Assembly (NCBI GenBank): GCA_015548865.1
Contig: JADMXW010000003.1
Coordinates: forward strand, 124,001-188,000
Length of the DNA stretch: 64,000 bases
DNA from: Serratia marcescens
GTDB taxonomy: Bacteria; Pseudomonadota; Gammaproteobacteria; Enterobacterales; Enterobacteriaceae
Direction of reading: 5' to 3'
In this document: positions 9,418 to 19,446 of the stretch, in pieces
How the letters are laid out: each line of letters opens with the position of its first letter
Position numbering within the stretch: position 1 is the stretch's first letter
Position numbers and translations under genes: made by a program
Notes under the pieces: model-generated
Seen by the model: only the letters and a program-made list of their open reading frames with translations
The model's database searches: none
Told to the model about the DNA's origin: nothing

Positions 9418-10608
9418 TTATTTTACCGTCTCTCTAGGTGATTCAGTGATAGAGCGTTCTGTCAGTTCCTGACCAATGCCTGGCAGATCTGGAATTTCAT
9501 ACTGACCATTTTTAGGAAGATAATCGTATTTGCATGTTTGACGATTTCCTTCCAGTAACGCATAACGATGCAATTCATGAATGGCGAAGTTGGGAATAGC
9601 ACATTCTAATTGTAGCGCTGCTGCAGTCATTATCGGGCCGCCGCAGACGTGGATCTGACATGTCGTGTCATAGATATGTCCCATGTCACAGATCTTTTTC
9701 GCCTCGCTCAGACCGCCGCAGGTTCCTAGATCGGGTTGAATCAAATCAATGATATGATCTTCAAAAAATGGACGGAATCCCCAGCGGGTGTAAATCCGCT
9801 CACCTGCAGCGATAGGGATATTGATGTTTTTCTTTACTTCTTTTAATTGCCCGGCGTTGAGTGCCATTGTTGGTTCTTCATATGCAGAGATCCTGAACTC
9901 TTCGATCATTTTGCCAAAACGAATGGCTGAGGCTGTGTCGGTCAAGGCATGTGCTTCAACAATAATGTCGATGGCATCACCAACAGCTTCACGAATGGCT
10001 TTAATTCGTTTATAGCCAACCATCAGATCGCGATCGGCAAATACGCCATATAAATTGCGTTTTTTTAGTCCTCCTTGTTCATCGATTTCGTTCACATCCA
10101 CTTTAATGGCATCATAGCCATCCTTCAGTGCTTTCTCTGCTGCAGATGCGTACTGTGCTGGTGTGGTCAATATTTCTTTTTTCTCTGCATCTCCCCAACC
10201 AAACTGAAGTTGGCTGGCATATGTGCGTAACGTATCTCGGTATTTTCCCCCGAGTAATTGATAGCAGGGAACATTCAGTGCTTTGCCTTTAATATCCCAT
10301 AGTGCGATATCAATTGCGCTCATTCCTGCGGAAACGACGGTACCCCCGCCTTGTCCCCAAAAGGTCTTTTTTTGCATTTTGTCCCAGATTTTTTCACTCT
10401 GCATTGGGTCCATACCAATGATGATGGCTGCCAGATCTTTTGCCATACCAAAGCCTGCGGAAGCACCTACACCATATGCCATGCCTACTTCACCAAAGCC
10501 TGAGATACCTTCATCGGTATTAATTCGTACGACGATAGGGCGCCATTTAGCGACGGCTGATTGTAGAGGGTTTTTTACATCAATAATATCAACGCTAATA
10601 ATTTTCAT
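9418..10608 (-). CDS. Enolase-superfamily (mandelate racemase-like) acid-sugar dehydratase
   Basis: This 396-residue protein has the capping domain and TIM barrel of the mandelate racemase/muconate lactonizing enzyme group. Visible active-site landmarks are the KVDVN strand, the metal ligand region IIVEAHALTD, a second ligand in AYEEPT, the third in AAGERIYTR, and a late catalytic His in QIHVCGGP. The His two residues after the first ligand and the late His fit the acid-sugar dehydratase branch (gluconate, galactonate or mannonate dehydratase types). The ATG at 10608 has a GGAG ribosome site. It likely dehydrates a sugar acid or hydroxy-diacid handled by this cluster. Assignment to the superfamily is firm, the substrate is not known. 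Confidence 0.82.
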   Translation of the reverse strand: MKIISVDIIDVKNPLQSAVAKWRPIVVRINTDEGISGFGEVGMAYGVGASAGFGMAKDLAAIIIGMDPMQSEKIWDKMQKKTFWGQGGGTVVSAGMSAIDIALWDIKGKALNVPCYQLLGGKYRDTLRTYASQLQFGWGDAEKKEILTTPAQYASAAEKALKDGYDAIKVDVNEIDEQGGLKKRNLYGVFADRDLMVGYKRIKAIREAVGDAIDIIVEAHALTDTASAIRFGKMIEEFRISAYEEPTMALNAGQLKEVKKNINIPIAAGERIYTRWGFRPFFEDHIIDLIQPDLGTCGGLSEAKKICDMGHIYDTTCQIHVCGGPIMTAAALQLECAIPNFAIHELHRYALLEGNRQTCKYDYLPKNGQYEIPDLPGIGQELTERSITESPRETVK

Positions 10609-10893
10609 TCTTTATTCTCCAGTATGAGTTGTAGAGATACGTAGACATGTACAGCATAAAATTATGACTATATAAATTGTGATACATTAAGATTTGGTGT
10701 TTATTGGCAATATTTCATCGTCTCCTTTTAATAAATAAAGAGATTGCGTTACCATTGATATAAACATCAAATGATAAACTTGTTCTTAAATATGCATGGT
10801 TAAATCATGCCGCCAATAATAACTCTATTATATTTCAATTATCCTAAATTGATTAATGTTCCGATGTTTTTAGTTTACATATATCAGGATGTA

Positions 10894-11487
10894 TTATTTA
10901 CTCTTCATAATAATATTCATTGTTTGGCGTGCATCTTGTTTTACGTTGTCATAGCGACTGTACCCTTTACAATCCATCGTCACAACGAAGGGGCCAAAAT
11001 GTTCTGTTTCTAACGCCCACATCGCTTCCGGCATACCATCTTCAAACCAATGAACGCCAGTCACTTTTTTTACACCTGCAGCAAGCACTACTGCACAACC
11101 GGGGGCCGCTTGGAGATAAACTTGCTTGTATTTCTTGAAAGCCGCCAGACTATCTTCTGCCATACCACCTTTACCGATCACCAGTTTTACGCCCAGGCGA
11201 CCAACGAAATCAGCATGTGGTTCCATACGTATAGACGTTGTTGGTCCAATGACGTGTAGCTTCCAGCCACTTTCAGGAGCCTTGAGCATGATGGGGCCAG
11301 CATGAAAAATGGCACCTCCGACCAAATCTTCTGGTAGATTTTCGCCCTGTGCGACGAGTTCACGCATGTGTAGATGTGCCATATCGCGTGCAGTACACAC
11401 CTTGCCGTTTAGATAAATCGTATCACCAATATTCAGTTGCTCTACGTCGGCGTCTGTCAGCGGTAATGTCAATTCATGTACGGTCAT
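10894..11487 (-). CDS. Fe-S hydro-lyase beta subunit (tartrate dehydratase/fumarase type)
   Basis: This 197-residue protein matches the beta (C-terminal) domain of class I fumarases and of L(+)-tartrate dehydratase TtdB. Signs are LPLTDADVEQLNIGDTIYL at the N-terminus, ICxARDxAH-like VCTARDMAHLHM, GGAIFHAGP, and the GPTTSIRMEPH and IGKGGM motifs. I chose the ATG at 11487, which has a perfect GGAGG ribosome site 7 bp upstream; the longer frame runs back into the alpha gene. Its start lies 2 bp after the alpha stop, so the two are translationally coupled and should form the heterodimeric 4Fe-4S enzyme. Tartrate, fumarate or another 2-hydroxy acid may be the substrate. Confidence 0.85.
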   Translation of the reverse strand: MTVHELTLPLTDADVEQLNIGDTIYLNGKVCTARDMAHLHMRELVAQGENLPEDLVGGAIFHAGPIMLKAPESGWKLHVIGPTTSIRMEPHADFVGRLGVKLVIGKGGMAEDSLAAFKKYKQVYLQAAPGCAVVLAAGVKKVTGVHWFEDGMPEAMWALETEHFGPFVVTMDCKGYSRYDNVKQDARQTMNIIMKSK

Positions 11488-11489
11488 GA

Positions 11490-12383
11490 TTATTCCTCCA
11501 CCTGAAATAATGTTTCGCGATGTCCATCTGGATAGAGTCTGATGCCAAAACGGCGCGCGACCCAGCAATGGAAATTGATTGTCACAGGGCAGATTGCCGT
11601 GTGGGTTGCCGCGTATGCAATTTTCACTGCCAATGATGTTGTATTGCCTCCGATGCCGGCAGGACCTATGCCCAAACGATTAATATCTGCCAACAGTTCT
11701 TGTTCAAGCTGATCTAACAAAGGGTCTGGATTATGATCCAGCCAGTTACGGGTGCTGATCGCTTCTCGGCTTAACTTGGCACTGACATCCATTTGGCCGC
11801 CCAAACCAATGCCAATAGCAGAAGGAGGGCAAGGGAAACCGCCTGCATTGATGACCGTATCGAGTACCAGTTTTTTCAAACCGCTATAGTCTTTACCTAG
11901 CGTTGCTGGCGTCAGGATTTTAGCAACGTTGCCTAACTCAGCCCCGCATCCTTTAGCGCTCATGATAATTTCGACAAATTTCTGTCCCGGTACGTGACGC
12001 AGTTCGATATTGGGTACTCCTTCCCCTGTACTGTCTCCAGGGTTGTGGCGTGTGAGTGGATGTACAATGCTGGGACGAATCATTCCCTTCAGGGTGGCTT
12101 CTGTCAGCGCTTTAGGGAGGAAAGTCAAAAGTTCACTCATATCGAATGTGTCACCAAAACGGATCCAGACCGTTGGATAGCCTGGAGACTGGCACACGGG
12201 TTTGTCATCTTTCCCTGCCAGTTCAACGTTGCGAATCATGGTTTCCAGAAATGCTTTGGCACCCTGATCACTTTCCTTAACGCTAGCCCGTTTAAGGAGA
12301 TACAAGGCGTCTGGTGAGATGGTTGTGCATGCCTTATGCAACAGGTCATAGACCTCATCGTATGTTATTTCTATTTTTTTCAT
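11490..12383 (-). CDS. Fe-S hydro-lyase alpha subunit (tartrate dehydratase/fumarase type)
   Basis: This 297-residue subunit carries the 4Fe-4S cluster of a class I fumarase-type hydro-lyase. The three expected cysteines are visible in PVCQSPGYP, SAKGCGAELG and GGFPCPPSAIG. Sequence identity to E. coli TtdA looks only moderate, so I avoid that gene symbol. ATG 12383 follows AAGGGTAACACT; the in-frame ATG at 12398 overlaps this ribosome site and is unlikely. It is the promoter-proximal gene of the catabolic cluster and is transcribed divergently from the GntR-type regulator. The oxygen-labile cluster and the DcuC-like carrier suggest the pathway works with little oxygen. Confidence 0.85.
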   Translation of the reverse strand: MKKIEITYDEVYDLLHKACTTISPDALYLLKRASVKESDQGAKAFLETMIRNVELAGKDDKPVCQSPGYPTVWIRFGDTFDMSELLTFLPKALTEATLKGMIRPSIVHPLTRHNPGDSTGEGVPNIELRHVPGQKFVEIIMSAKGCGAELGNVAKILTPATLGKDYSGLKKLVLDTVINAGGFPCPPSAIGIGLGGQMDVSAKLSREAISTRNWLDHNPDPLLDQLEQELLADINRLGIGPAGIGGNTTSLAVKIAYAATHTAICPVTINFHCWVARRFGIRLYPDGHRETLFQVEE

Positions 12384-12398
12384 AGTGTTACCCTTCAT

Positions 12399-12851
12399 GT
12401 CTCACATCGGTTTAGTGCATGTTTTTGCTGATGATAACTTCCAGCACAGAAGCATTTCGCATTAATGAAATATAATAAATAATATATTATATATGATATA
12501 GGTGGATTGAAGAGGAAAAGAGATCCAGATCTCTCTCTGACGATCGAGATAGATAGAAAGTGAAAATTGTAAGGTAGATCACGAACATCACACTTCGTGG
12601 CATGACAAGAGAAGTACTGAGGAGCGGTGTGCAACGTGGCTAAATACTGATAAATTAACGCTGCTGGCTGAGTGCAGTACATTGCCCGGCATTTATGTCT
12701 GGGCACGATGCAAACTCGCAAGTAAGTGGGGCTTCCTGTGCTTGTCGGGTAGAATCGGGAGGGTTTCCCCTTAGACAGTCAACAGCAAAACGGATCAGGC
12801 CTACGCCCGTGAACAGTGCCGCCGATAACTCTTTCAGCGATCTCAATTGTT
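12399..12851. promoter_or_regulatory. Divergent control region between hydro-lyase cluster and GntR-type regulator
   Basis: No gene is visible. The left part is extremely AT-rich around 12460-12500 (many TATA-like hexamers). An inverted repeat AGAGATC-CA-GATCTCT lies at 12519-12534 and is a reasonable operator for the neighbouring regulator. The assignment as operator is inference. Confidence 0.4.
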
Positions 12852-13538
12852 ATGAAGATTATTTCTAAGACCAAAGCTAAACAGATTTATGATGATTTGA
12901 AACACAAGATCTTATCGGGCGAGATCAAAGCAGATACCCGCCTCATCATTCATCAATTAGCTCTCTCCTATGACAGCAGCGATATTCCAGTGCGTGAAGC
13001 GCTGAAAGAGCTTGCAGCCGAAGATCTGATTGAAATGAGTCCGCACAAGGGCTCCCATGTCAAAAGGCTGTCAATTAAAGAGATGCAAGATATGTTAGAG
13101 ATCCGTAAAACGCTGGAACCATTAGCTGCAAGGTTGGCCGCGGAAAATGCAACACCAGAACTGATTGCTGCGTTGGAGGCATTGCATCAGCAGTCCGCTA
13201 AGATGGCCCAAGAGAAAAACTATTCGGAATACTCGACGCTGAATCGTGAGTTTCATCGCCAGATTGTTGAGGCAAGCGATAATACGTATCTGAAAAAGAT
13301 CCTTAGCGAGTTGCTCAGTAACGAGCGGCGCACCAAAACGATCTTTGATCTTTTTCCCGAGGTCGTTGCGATTTCTTTAGAAGAGCATCAAGCCATCATC
13401 CAATTGTTGAAAGAAAGAAAGGGCAAAGAGATTGCAAAATTAATGCTGCGGCATAAAACGCGTTCCTACGATAAGTTGCAGCGTTATTTTGCTCAAATGG
13501 TGGCCGCTGCCGAGGTGCCGGGCGATAAAACTGCCTGA
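12852..13538 (+). CDS. GntR/FCD-family transcriptional regulator
   Basis: This regulator of 228 residues has an N-terminal winged helix (KAKQIYDDLKHKILSGEI, then IPVREALKELAAEDLIEMSPHKGSHV) and a C-terminal FCD all-helical ligand domain (LEIRKTLEPLAARLAAENA, EFHRQIVEASDNTYL). FCD regulators typically bind carboxylic acids with a metal. ATG 12852 (MKIISKTKAKQ) is preferred because the family fold starts there; the ribosome site is weak. It is divergent from the hydro-lyase cluster and is most likely its local switch, with the pathway substrate as effector. Confidence 0.82.
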   Translation: MKIISKTKAKQIYDDLKHKILSGEIKADTRLIIHQLALSYDSSDIPVREALKELAAEDLIEMSPHKGSHVKRLSIKEMQDMLEIRKTLEPLAARLAAENATPELIAALEALHQQSAKMAQEKNYSEYSTLNREFHRQIVEASDNTYLKKILSELLSNERRTKTIFDLFPEVVAISLEEHQAIIQLLKERKGKEIAKLMLRHKTRSYDKLQRYFAQMVAAAEVPGDKTA

Positions 13539-13717
13539 GGTAGGGGATGGTGTGGTAGCGAAATAAATCCAAATATCGTAATAAAACAAGATACATTCTT
13601 TGATCAAGCTGGTTCTGACCAACGTGGAGGTGATATATTCATGTTCAAGGAGCACCTCTCGTCACAATTAGTATTAAATATCATTATATTAGATAAAATG
13701 GAACCGTTCGTCACAGC

Positions 13718-14038
13718 GATTGTTTAGTCAACGGTGGCAGTCGCTGTCCACTGACGATCCTTGTGAAGGACGATCGCATCGTGCGTATCGAGCCGGAAGA
13801 TATCAAAGATGACAGTGTGTTCGGTGAACACCAGATTCACCCTTGTCTGCGTGGGCGTTCTAACCGCTGGCGTGTTTACAGCCCGGACCGTATCAAATAC
13901 CCGATGAAGCGCGTCGGTAAACGCGGTGAAGGCAAATTTAAATGCATCAGTTGAGAAGAAGCGACTGCGTTCGTTGCCTCGGAAATGAAGTGTATTGCCG
14001 GGAAGTATGGCAATGAGGCTATCTACTATAACTACTAA
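13718..14038 (+). pseudogene. Fragment of a DmsA/YnfE-type molybdopterin oxidoreductase
   Basis: In one frame the DNA reads CLVNGGSRCPL, then KDDRIVRIEPED, then CLRGRSNRWRVYSPDRIKYPMKRVGKRGEGKF, and then YGNEAIYYNY. These are the consecutive N-terminal landmarks of DMSO/selenate reductase A subunits, including the iron-sulfur loop CxxNCGSRCP and the PDRLKYPMKR motif. The copy is dead: one loop Cys is Gly, the Trp expected in ISWDEA is a TGA stop at 13952-13954, a second stop falls at 14036, and the remaining 650 or so residues are absent. No twin-arginine leader or B and C subunits lie nearby. It is a relic between the catabolic cluster and the arn operon, perhaps left by deletion when the cluster was acquired. 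Confidence 0.8.
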
Positions 14039-14422
14039 TCCGGTGCCTACTACCACAATCAGGGAACACACGCCTGGAAACGCTGTCTTTATAATTTCTG
14101 TAGCGTTTTTAATATCATCAATACTCATTCTTGTTTTTTAAATAAACTATAAATGAATATAAAACCTGTAACGATTATTTGAACTTTTAATTGAGTGAGC
14201 GTTTTAAATAAAAATTAAACGTGACTGTTATGATGGATGTTTAAGGTGTTTGTCTGAGTTATTCTAGTGATGTGTACCTGTATCATTATTTGTAATGGTT
14301 AAAAAGCAGGGCTCGACTATATTTATCAGCCAATTTTTTGCTTATTTCCCTTCAGGGTGATAGCAATTTGATTGGTGAGATTATGATGTTTTTCGATACT
14401 ATTTTATCATCAGGATATTGTC
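14039..14422. other. AT-rich leader region of the arn operon
   Basis: No gene is supported here. The promoter of arnB should lie in this stretch. I looked for PmrA-type (YTTAAK-N5-YTTAAK) and PhoP-type (TGTTTA-N5-TGTTTA) direct repeats. TTTAAT/TTTAAA near 14190-14210 and TGTTTA/TGTTTG near 14240 are present, but their spacing is wrong, so no box is called. Confidence 0.5.
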
Positions 14423-15562
14423 ATGCTTGATTTTTTACCTTTCTCTCGCCCTTCCCTGGGAGAGGAGGAAATTGCTGCCGTGAATGCGGTCATGTTATCC
14501 GGGTGGATCACTTCAGGGCCGAAAAATCAGCAATTGGAAGCTGCTTTTTGTACGTTAACTGGCAATAAGCACGCCATTGCTGTCAGTTCTGCGACGGGTG
14601 GGATGCATGTAACCTTGATGGCGCTGGACATATCCCCTGGTGATGAGGTCATTACCCCCTCGCTGACCTGGGTTTCTACTCTCAATATGATTGTCTTGCT
14701 TGGCGCGGTCCCCGTGATGGTTGATGTCGACCGCGATACGTTGATGGTTACGCCTGAAGCGATTGCTGCCGCCATTACGCCCCGCACGCGCGCCATTATT
14801 CCTGTGCATTATGCCGGCGCGCCGGCTGATATGGATGCGATTCGCGCCATCGGGCATCGTTATGGTATCCCCGTTATCGAGGATGCCGCTCATGCCGTTG
14901 GGGCTGAGTATCGCGGCGCCCCCGTAGGGGCACATGGCACAGCGATTTTTTCCTTTCATGCCATCAAAAATATGACCTGTGCTGAGGGTGGGCTGGTGAT
15001 CACCGATGACGATAGGCTTGCCGAGCGTATTCGTAGCCTCAAATTTCATGGCCTGGGCGTAAATGCTTACGACAGGCTTGCACAGGGACGTGCGCCGCAG
15101 GCAGAAGTGATTACGCCGGGTTACAAATACAATCTCAGTGATGTCCATGCTGCTATTGCGTTAGTGCAATTGGACAAGCTGGCACGCGTTAACCAACGCC
15201 GCCAGGAAATTGCGCAACGCTATTTATCTGCTCTTTCCGATATGCCACTACTGCCGCTACGTCAGCCTGAGTGGTCTCATCACCATGCCTGGCATCTGTT
15301 TATTTTACGTGTGGACGCTGAGCGCTGCGGTATTTCACGCGATGCGTTAATGGCAGCACTGCAAGCGCAAGGGATTGGTTCGGGCCTGCATTTTCGCGCC
15401 GTCCATACCCAAAAATATTACCGTGAGCGTTTTCCCGCACTTGAACTTCCTAATACGGAATGGAATAGCGAACGCCTTTTATCCATTCCCTTGTTTCCGG
15501 ATATGACCCATGACGACACATCACGCGTTATCGATGCGCTGCGCAAACTTGCCTGTGGTTGA
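14423..15562 (+). CDS. arnB: UDP-4-amino-4-deoxy-L-arabinose aminotransferase ArnB
   Basis: ArnB is a PLP enzyme that transfers an amino group from glutamate to UDP-4-keto-arabinose, making UDP-L-Ara4N for lipid A. The 379-residue product is full length. It has the DegT/DnrJ/EryC1 fold with SSATGGMH for cofactor phosphate, the [11 protein letters not shown] region, and the PLP lysine in [15 protein letters not shown]. The start is ATG 14423 behind an AGGA ribosome site. It opens a seven-gene operon in the usual order B-C-A-D-T-E-F, and its stop lies 1 bp before arnC. Confidence 0.97.
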   Translation: MLDFLPFSRPSLGEEEIAAVNAVMLSGWITSGPKNQQLEAAFCTLTGNKHAIAVSSATGGMHVTLMALDISPGDEVITPSLTWVSTLNMIVLLGAVPVMVDVDRDTLMVTPEAIAAAITPRTRAIIPVHYAGAPADMDAIRAIGHRYGIPVIEDAAHAVGAEYRGAPVGAHGTAIFSFHAIKNMTCAEGGLVITDDDRLAERIRSLKFHGLGVNAYDRLAQGRAPQAEVITPGYKYNLSDVHAAIALVQLDKLARVNQRRQEIAQRYLSALSDMPLLPLRQPEWSHHHAWHLFILRVDAERCGISRDALMAALQAQGIGSGLHFRAVHTQKYYRERFPALELPNTEWNSERLLSIPLFPDMTHDDTSRVIDALRKLACG

Positions 15563-15563
15563 T

Positions 15564-16556
15564 ATGTTCACCTTGCCACCGATAGACAAAGTCTCTGTTG
15601 TTATTCCAGTATTCAATGAGCAAGAGAGCCTGCCCACGCTTATCCAACGTACGGTGGCTACCTGTGAGACGTTGGGTAAGGCGTATGAAATTGTATTGGT
15701 CGATGATGGCAGCAACGACAACTCGGCACGACTGATGACGCAATCCAGCGAAATGCCGGATAGCCACATTATCTCCGTATTGCTTAACCGGAATTACGGC
15801 CAGCATGCTGCCATTATGGCGGGATTTAGCCATGCCACGGGCGATTTGGTCATAACGCTGGATGCCGATCTCCAGAACCCACCTGAAGAGATCCCGCGTT
15901 TGGTGGCAAAGGCTGATGAAGGCTATGACGTGGTGGGCACGGTGCGCCAAAACCGCCAGGATAGTCTGTTCCGCAAAATGTCATCGCGGCTGATAAATCG
16001 TTTCATTCAGCGTACCACCGGGAAGGTCATGGGCGATTATGGCTGTATGCTCCGTGCCTATAGACGCCATATCGTCGATGCCATGTTGAGCTGTCACGAA
16101 CGCAGCACCTTTATCCCTATCCTCGCCACTATCTTTGCACGCAAAGCGACTGAAATTCCCGTAGGGCACGCTGAGCGCTTGCACGGTGATTCCAAGTACA
16201 GCGTTATCAGTTTGATCAGTCTGATGTATGACCTGGTCACTTGCCTGACGACAACGCCTTTGCGTCTGCTCAGCGTGATAGGGAGCGTCATCGCACTGTC
16301 AGGGTTCTTACTGACCTTTGTGCTGGTGGTGTTACGTCTGATATTGGGGCCGGAATGGGCGGCTGAGGGCGTTTTCATGTTGTTTGCCTTCCTGTTCAGT
16401 TTTATTGGTGCGCAGTTCGTGGGAATGGGGCTATTGGGTGAATATATTGGCCGTATTTACAACGATGTGCGTGCTCGCCCTCGTTATTTTGTGCAACGCG
16501 TCGTTAAGTGCGAGATCTGCAAAGATGAGGCTCGCCAAGAGAGTAATTTGAAATGA
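15564..16556 (+). CDS. arnC: Undecaprenyl-phosphate Ara4FN transferase ArnC
   Basis: ArnC moves 4-formamido-arabinose from UDP to undecaprenyl phosphate at the inner face of the cytoplasmic membrane. The 330-residue protein has a GT-A glycosyltransferase domain ([28 protein letters not shown] with the DxD-type aspartates) followed by two C-terminal membrane helices around [16 protein letters not shown] and [18 protein letters not shown] start it at ATG 15564 ([13 protein letters not shown]), immediately after the arnB stop; the longer frame reads back into arnB. It overlaps arnA by 4 bp. Confidence 0.96.
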   Translation: MFTLPPIDKVSVVIPVFNEQESLPTLIQRTVATCETLGKAYEIVLVDDGSNDNSARLMTQSSEMPDSHIISVLLNRNYGQHAAIMAGFSHATGDLVITLDADLQNPPEEIPRLVAKADEGYDVVGTVRQNRQDSLFRKMSSRLINRFIQRTTGKVMGDYGCMLRAYRRHIVDAMLSCHERSTFIPILATIFARKATEIPVGHAERLHGDSKYSVISLISLMYDLVTCLTTTPLRLLSVIGSVIALSGFLLTFVLVVLRLILGPEWAAEGVFMLFAFLFSFIGAQFVGMGLLGEYIGRIYNDVRARPRYFVQRVVKCEICKDEARQESNLK

Positions 16557-18532
16557 ATATCGTCGTTTTTGCTTACCATGATATGGGATGCGTTGGCATT
16601 AATGCCTTACTGGATTCTGGCTATCGCATCAGTGCTGTCTTCACCCATGCGGATACGCCCGGTGAAAATCCTTTTTTTGGCTCAGTGGCACGTATTGCCG
16701 CCAGAATGGGCATTCCTGTCTATACACCGGAAGACGTGAATCATCCGCTGTGGTGTGAACGCATTCGCACATTGGCGCCACAGGCTATTTTTTCTTTTTA
16801 CTACCGTCGCGTGTTGAGCGAGGAGATTTTGCAGTGCGCACCGTTAGGGGCTTTTAACCTGCATGGATCGCTATTGCCCCAATACCGTGGCCGAGCACCG
16901 CTGAATTGGGTATTGGTCAACGGAGAGACGCAAACAGGTGTGACGCTGCATCGCATGACGTCAGAACCCGATGCTGGCCCGATCGTTGCGCAAAATCGGG
17001 TTGGTATCGCTGATGATGATAATGCGCCTAGCTTGCATCGTAAATTGTGCGAATCTGCGGAAAATCTGTTACGCGATATTCTGCCGGTGATTAAATCCGG
17101 TCACTATTTGCAGCAGGAGCAGGATCACACACAGGCCAGTTATGTTACGAGGCGTACCCCAGATGCTGGGCGGATGGATTGGTCGCGGCCTGCGCATGAA
17201 TTACACAACCTAGTGCGTGCTGTAACGGACCCGTGGCCGGGTGCTTTTTGCTATGCTGGTGCGACACGCGTGACGGTGTGGTCCTCCCGCCTGAGACAAG
17301 ATTTCCCTTCCTCACCGAGTGGAACGGTGCTATCTGTCTCTCCGTTGGTGATTGCTTGCGGCACTGATGCGTTGGAGATTGTGACGGGTCAGAGTGACAA
17401 CAGTGTGTTTATGGCGGGTGAACAGTTAGCGCAAACTGTGGGTATGGTGGAAGGAACCCGGCTGTATGCATGCTTGCCTTTCCAGCCCAAGCGCGTACGT
17501 GTGTTGATTCTCGGCGTAAACGGTTTTATCGGTAACCACCTTACGGAACGGTTGCTACAAGATGAACACTACGAAGTTTACGGACTGGATATCGGCTCCG
17601 ATGCCATTGCCCGTTTCCTACTTAACCCTCGTTTCCACTTCGTTGAAGGCGATATCACTATCCACTCAGAGTGGATTGAGTATCACATAAAGAAATGCGA
17701 TGTCATTTTGCCGCTGGTCGCTATTGCCACTCCGATTGAATACACGCGCAATCCGTTGCGGGTTTTTGAGCTGGATTTTGAAGAGAATCTGAAGATTGTG
17801 CGCAGCTGTGTCAAGCACCAGAAGCGCATTATCTTTCCTTCCACTTCTGAGGTGTACGGTATGTGCAGCGATAAGGTCTTCGATGAAGATCGCTCGTCGC
17901 TGGTTGTTGGGCCGATTAATAAACAGCGTTGGATTTATTCGGTATCGAAGCAACTCTTGGATCGTGTGATCTGGGCGTATGGCGAAAAGCATGGGCTGCG
18001 TTTTACGCTGTTTCGCCCCTTTAATTGGATGGGGCCGAGGCTTGATAGCTTGGATGCCGCACGTATCGGTAGCTCGCGTGCAATCACGCAGTTGATCCTG
18101 AACCTGGTGGAAGGATCTCCCATCAAACTGATTGATGGCGGTGGACAAAAGCGATGCTTTACCGATATTAACGACGGTATCGAAGCGTTATTCCGCATCA
18201 TTGAAAACCGTGACAACAGGTGTGATGGGAGAATCATCAATATCGGTAACCCGGAAAACGAAGCCAGCATCCGCGAACTCGCCGACATGTTGCTTGAAAG
18301 CTTTGAACGCCATCCGCTACGACACGCTTATCCGCCGTTTGCAGGCATGTGCTTAGTGGAGAGTGGCAGTTACTACGGTAAAGGCTATCAGGATGTAGAA
18401 CATCGCAAACCGAGTATAGCCAATGCGCGCCGTCTTCTGGGGTGGGCTCCACAGGTCGACATTCGCCAGACGATTGATGAAACGCTGGACTTTTTCCTGC
18501 GCTCTCACAGTGCACCGGATACTACCCGATGA
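16553..18532 (+). CDS. arnA: Bifunctional UDP-Ara4N formyltransferase / UDP-GlcA decarboxylase ArnA
   Basis: ArnA has two enzymes in one 659-residue chain. The N-terminal half is a formyltransferase, with the [16 protein letters not shown] motif containing the catalytic Asn-His pair and the later [12 protein letters not shown]. The C-terminal half, from about residue 315, is a short-chain dehydrogenase that oxidatively decarboxylates UDP-glucuronate, with the NAD-binding [11 protein letters not shown] and a catalytic Tyr and Lys in [12 protein letters not shown]. Both halves look intact. The gene overlaps arnC and arnD by 4 bp each, so the operon is tightly coupled. Confidence 0.97.
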   Translation: MNIVVFAYHDMGCVGINALLDSGYRISAVFTHADTPGENPFFGSVARIAARMGIPVYTPEDVNHPLWCERIRTLAPQAIFSFYYRRVLSEEILQCAPLGAFNLHGSLLPQYRGRAPLNWVLVNGETQTGVTLHRMTSEPDAGPIVAQNRVGIADDDNAPSLHRKLCESAENLLRDILPVIKSGHYLQQEQDHTQASYVTRRTPDAGRMDWSRPAHELHNLVRAVTDPWPGAFCYAGATRVTVWSSRLRQDFPSSPSGTVLSVSPLVIACGTDALEIVTGQSDNSVFMAGEQLAQTVGMVEGTRLYACLPFQPKRVRVLILGVNGFIGNHLTERLLQDEHYEVYGLDIGSDAIARFLLNPRFHFVEGDITIHSEWIEYHIKKCDVILPLVAIATPIEYTRNPLRVFELDFEENLKIVRSCVKHQKRIIFPSTSEVYGMCSDKVFDEDRSSLVVGPINKQRWIYSVSKQLLDRVIWAYGEKHGLRFTLFRPFNWMGPRLDSLDAARIGSSRAITQLILNLVEGSPIKLIDGGGQKRCFTDINDGIEALFRIIENRDNRCDGRIINIGNPENEASIRELADMLLESFERHPLRHAYPPFAGMCLVESGSYYGKGYQDVEHRKPSIANARRLLGWAPQVDIRQTIDETLDFFLRSHSAPDTTR

Positions 18533-19446
18533 AACGTATTGGGCTGCGTATTGATGTCGATACCTGGCGCGGCACGCGAGACGGAATGCCCCGGTTACTA
18601 GAAATCCTGGATCTGCATGGGGTTCGGGCAAGCATTTTTTTCAGTGTTGGGCCAGATAATATGGGTCGTCACCTTTGGCGTCTGGCCAAGCCTACTTTTT
18701 TGTGGAAGATGTTGCGTTCCAACGCCGTTTCTCTATATGGCTGGGATATCCTGCTGGCTGGTACTGCTTGGCCTGGACGTTTGATTGGACGCGGTAATGC
18801 GGACATCATGCGACAAGCTGCGCGTATCCATGAGGTGGGACTCCATGCTTGGGATCACTTTGCCTGGCAAACCTGGGCGGGTGTTTGGCATCCGGCACAG
18901 TTACATCGTCATATTGAGCTGGGTAAGACGGCGTTGGAGGCGTTGCTGGGTCAAGCAGTCACGTGTTCTGCCGTAGCTGGATGGCGAGGTGATCAGCGTG
19001 TTATTGAGGCCAAGCAGTGCTTTAATTTTCGTTATAACAGTGATTGCCGTGGCAGTACACCGTTTCGCCCTCGTCTGACGAATGGCGAACTGGGCACCAT
19101 TCAGATCCCAGTATCACTGCCCACTTGGGATGAAGTTATTGGTTCCACCGTGCAACCGCAGCAGTTCAACCGCTATTTGCTCAATGCCATGCACTGCGCG
19201 CGAGGTACGCCAGTGTATACCGTGCACGCAGAGGTGGAGGGCATTGCTTTCCACCGAAAATTCTCGGCATTGCTCTCCATGGCTCGCCTCGAAGGGCTTC
19301 AGTTTTGTCCTCTAGGGGAGTTGCTTCCAGCATCCGAATCTGATTTGCCCGTTGGACATGTAGTACGCCGCACCATTGAGGGGCGGGAAGGATGGCTAGG
19401 CTGTCAGCAGTGGCTGAATAGTCAACAATATCAGGTCGGTCAGTAA
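18529..19446 (+). CDS. arnD: Undecaprenyl-phosphate Ara4FN deformylase ArnD
   Basis: ArnD removes the formyl group from undecaprenyl-phosphate Ara4FN so that the sugar can be flipped and used. The 305-residue protein is a member of the polysaccharide-deacetylase (NodB) fold, with the metal motif start GLRIDVDTW near the N-terminus and the metal-binding HAWDHFAWQ stretch. The start is ATG 18529, overlapping arnA by 4 bp. Its last base is shared with the arnT start. Confidence 0.95.
   Translation: MKRIGLRIDVDTWRGTRDGMPRLLEILDLHGVRASIFFSVGPDNMGRHLWRLAKPTFLWKMLRSNAVSLYGWDILLAGTAWPGRLIGRGNADIMRQAARIHEVGLHAWDHFAWQTWAGVWHPAQLHRHIELGKTALEALLGQAVTCSAVAGWRGDQRVIEAKQCFNFRYNSDCRGSTPFRPRLTNGELGTIQIPVSLPTWDEVIGSTVQPQQFNRYLLNAMHCARGTPVYTVHAEVEGIAFHRKFSALLSMARLEGLQFCPLGELLPASESDLPVGHVVRRTIEGREGWLGCQQWLNSQQYQVGQ

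Noticed and set aside
5861..13538. Classical integrative island bounded by tRNA attachment repeats
   Set aside because: No integrase gene and no second copy of the tRNA-Gly 3' end were found within the window, so only an acquired cluster is suggested.
13724..14128. Minus-strand ORF of 134 codons over the reductase relic
   Set aside because: Most of it is the antisense of the DmsA-type fragment, whose plus-strand frame shows clear family motifs. There is no good ribosome site.
14180..14260. PmrA or PhoP boxes before arnB
   Set aside because: Half-sites TTTAAT/TTTAAA and TGTTTA/TGTTTG occur, but their spacing (17 and 9 instead of 11) does not fit the known direct-repeat boxes.
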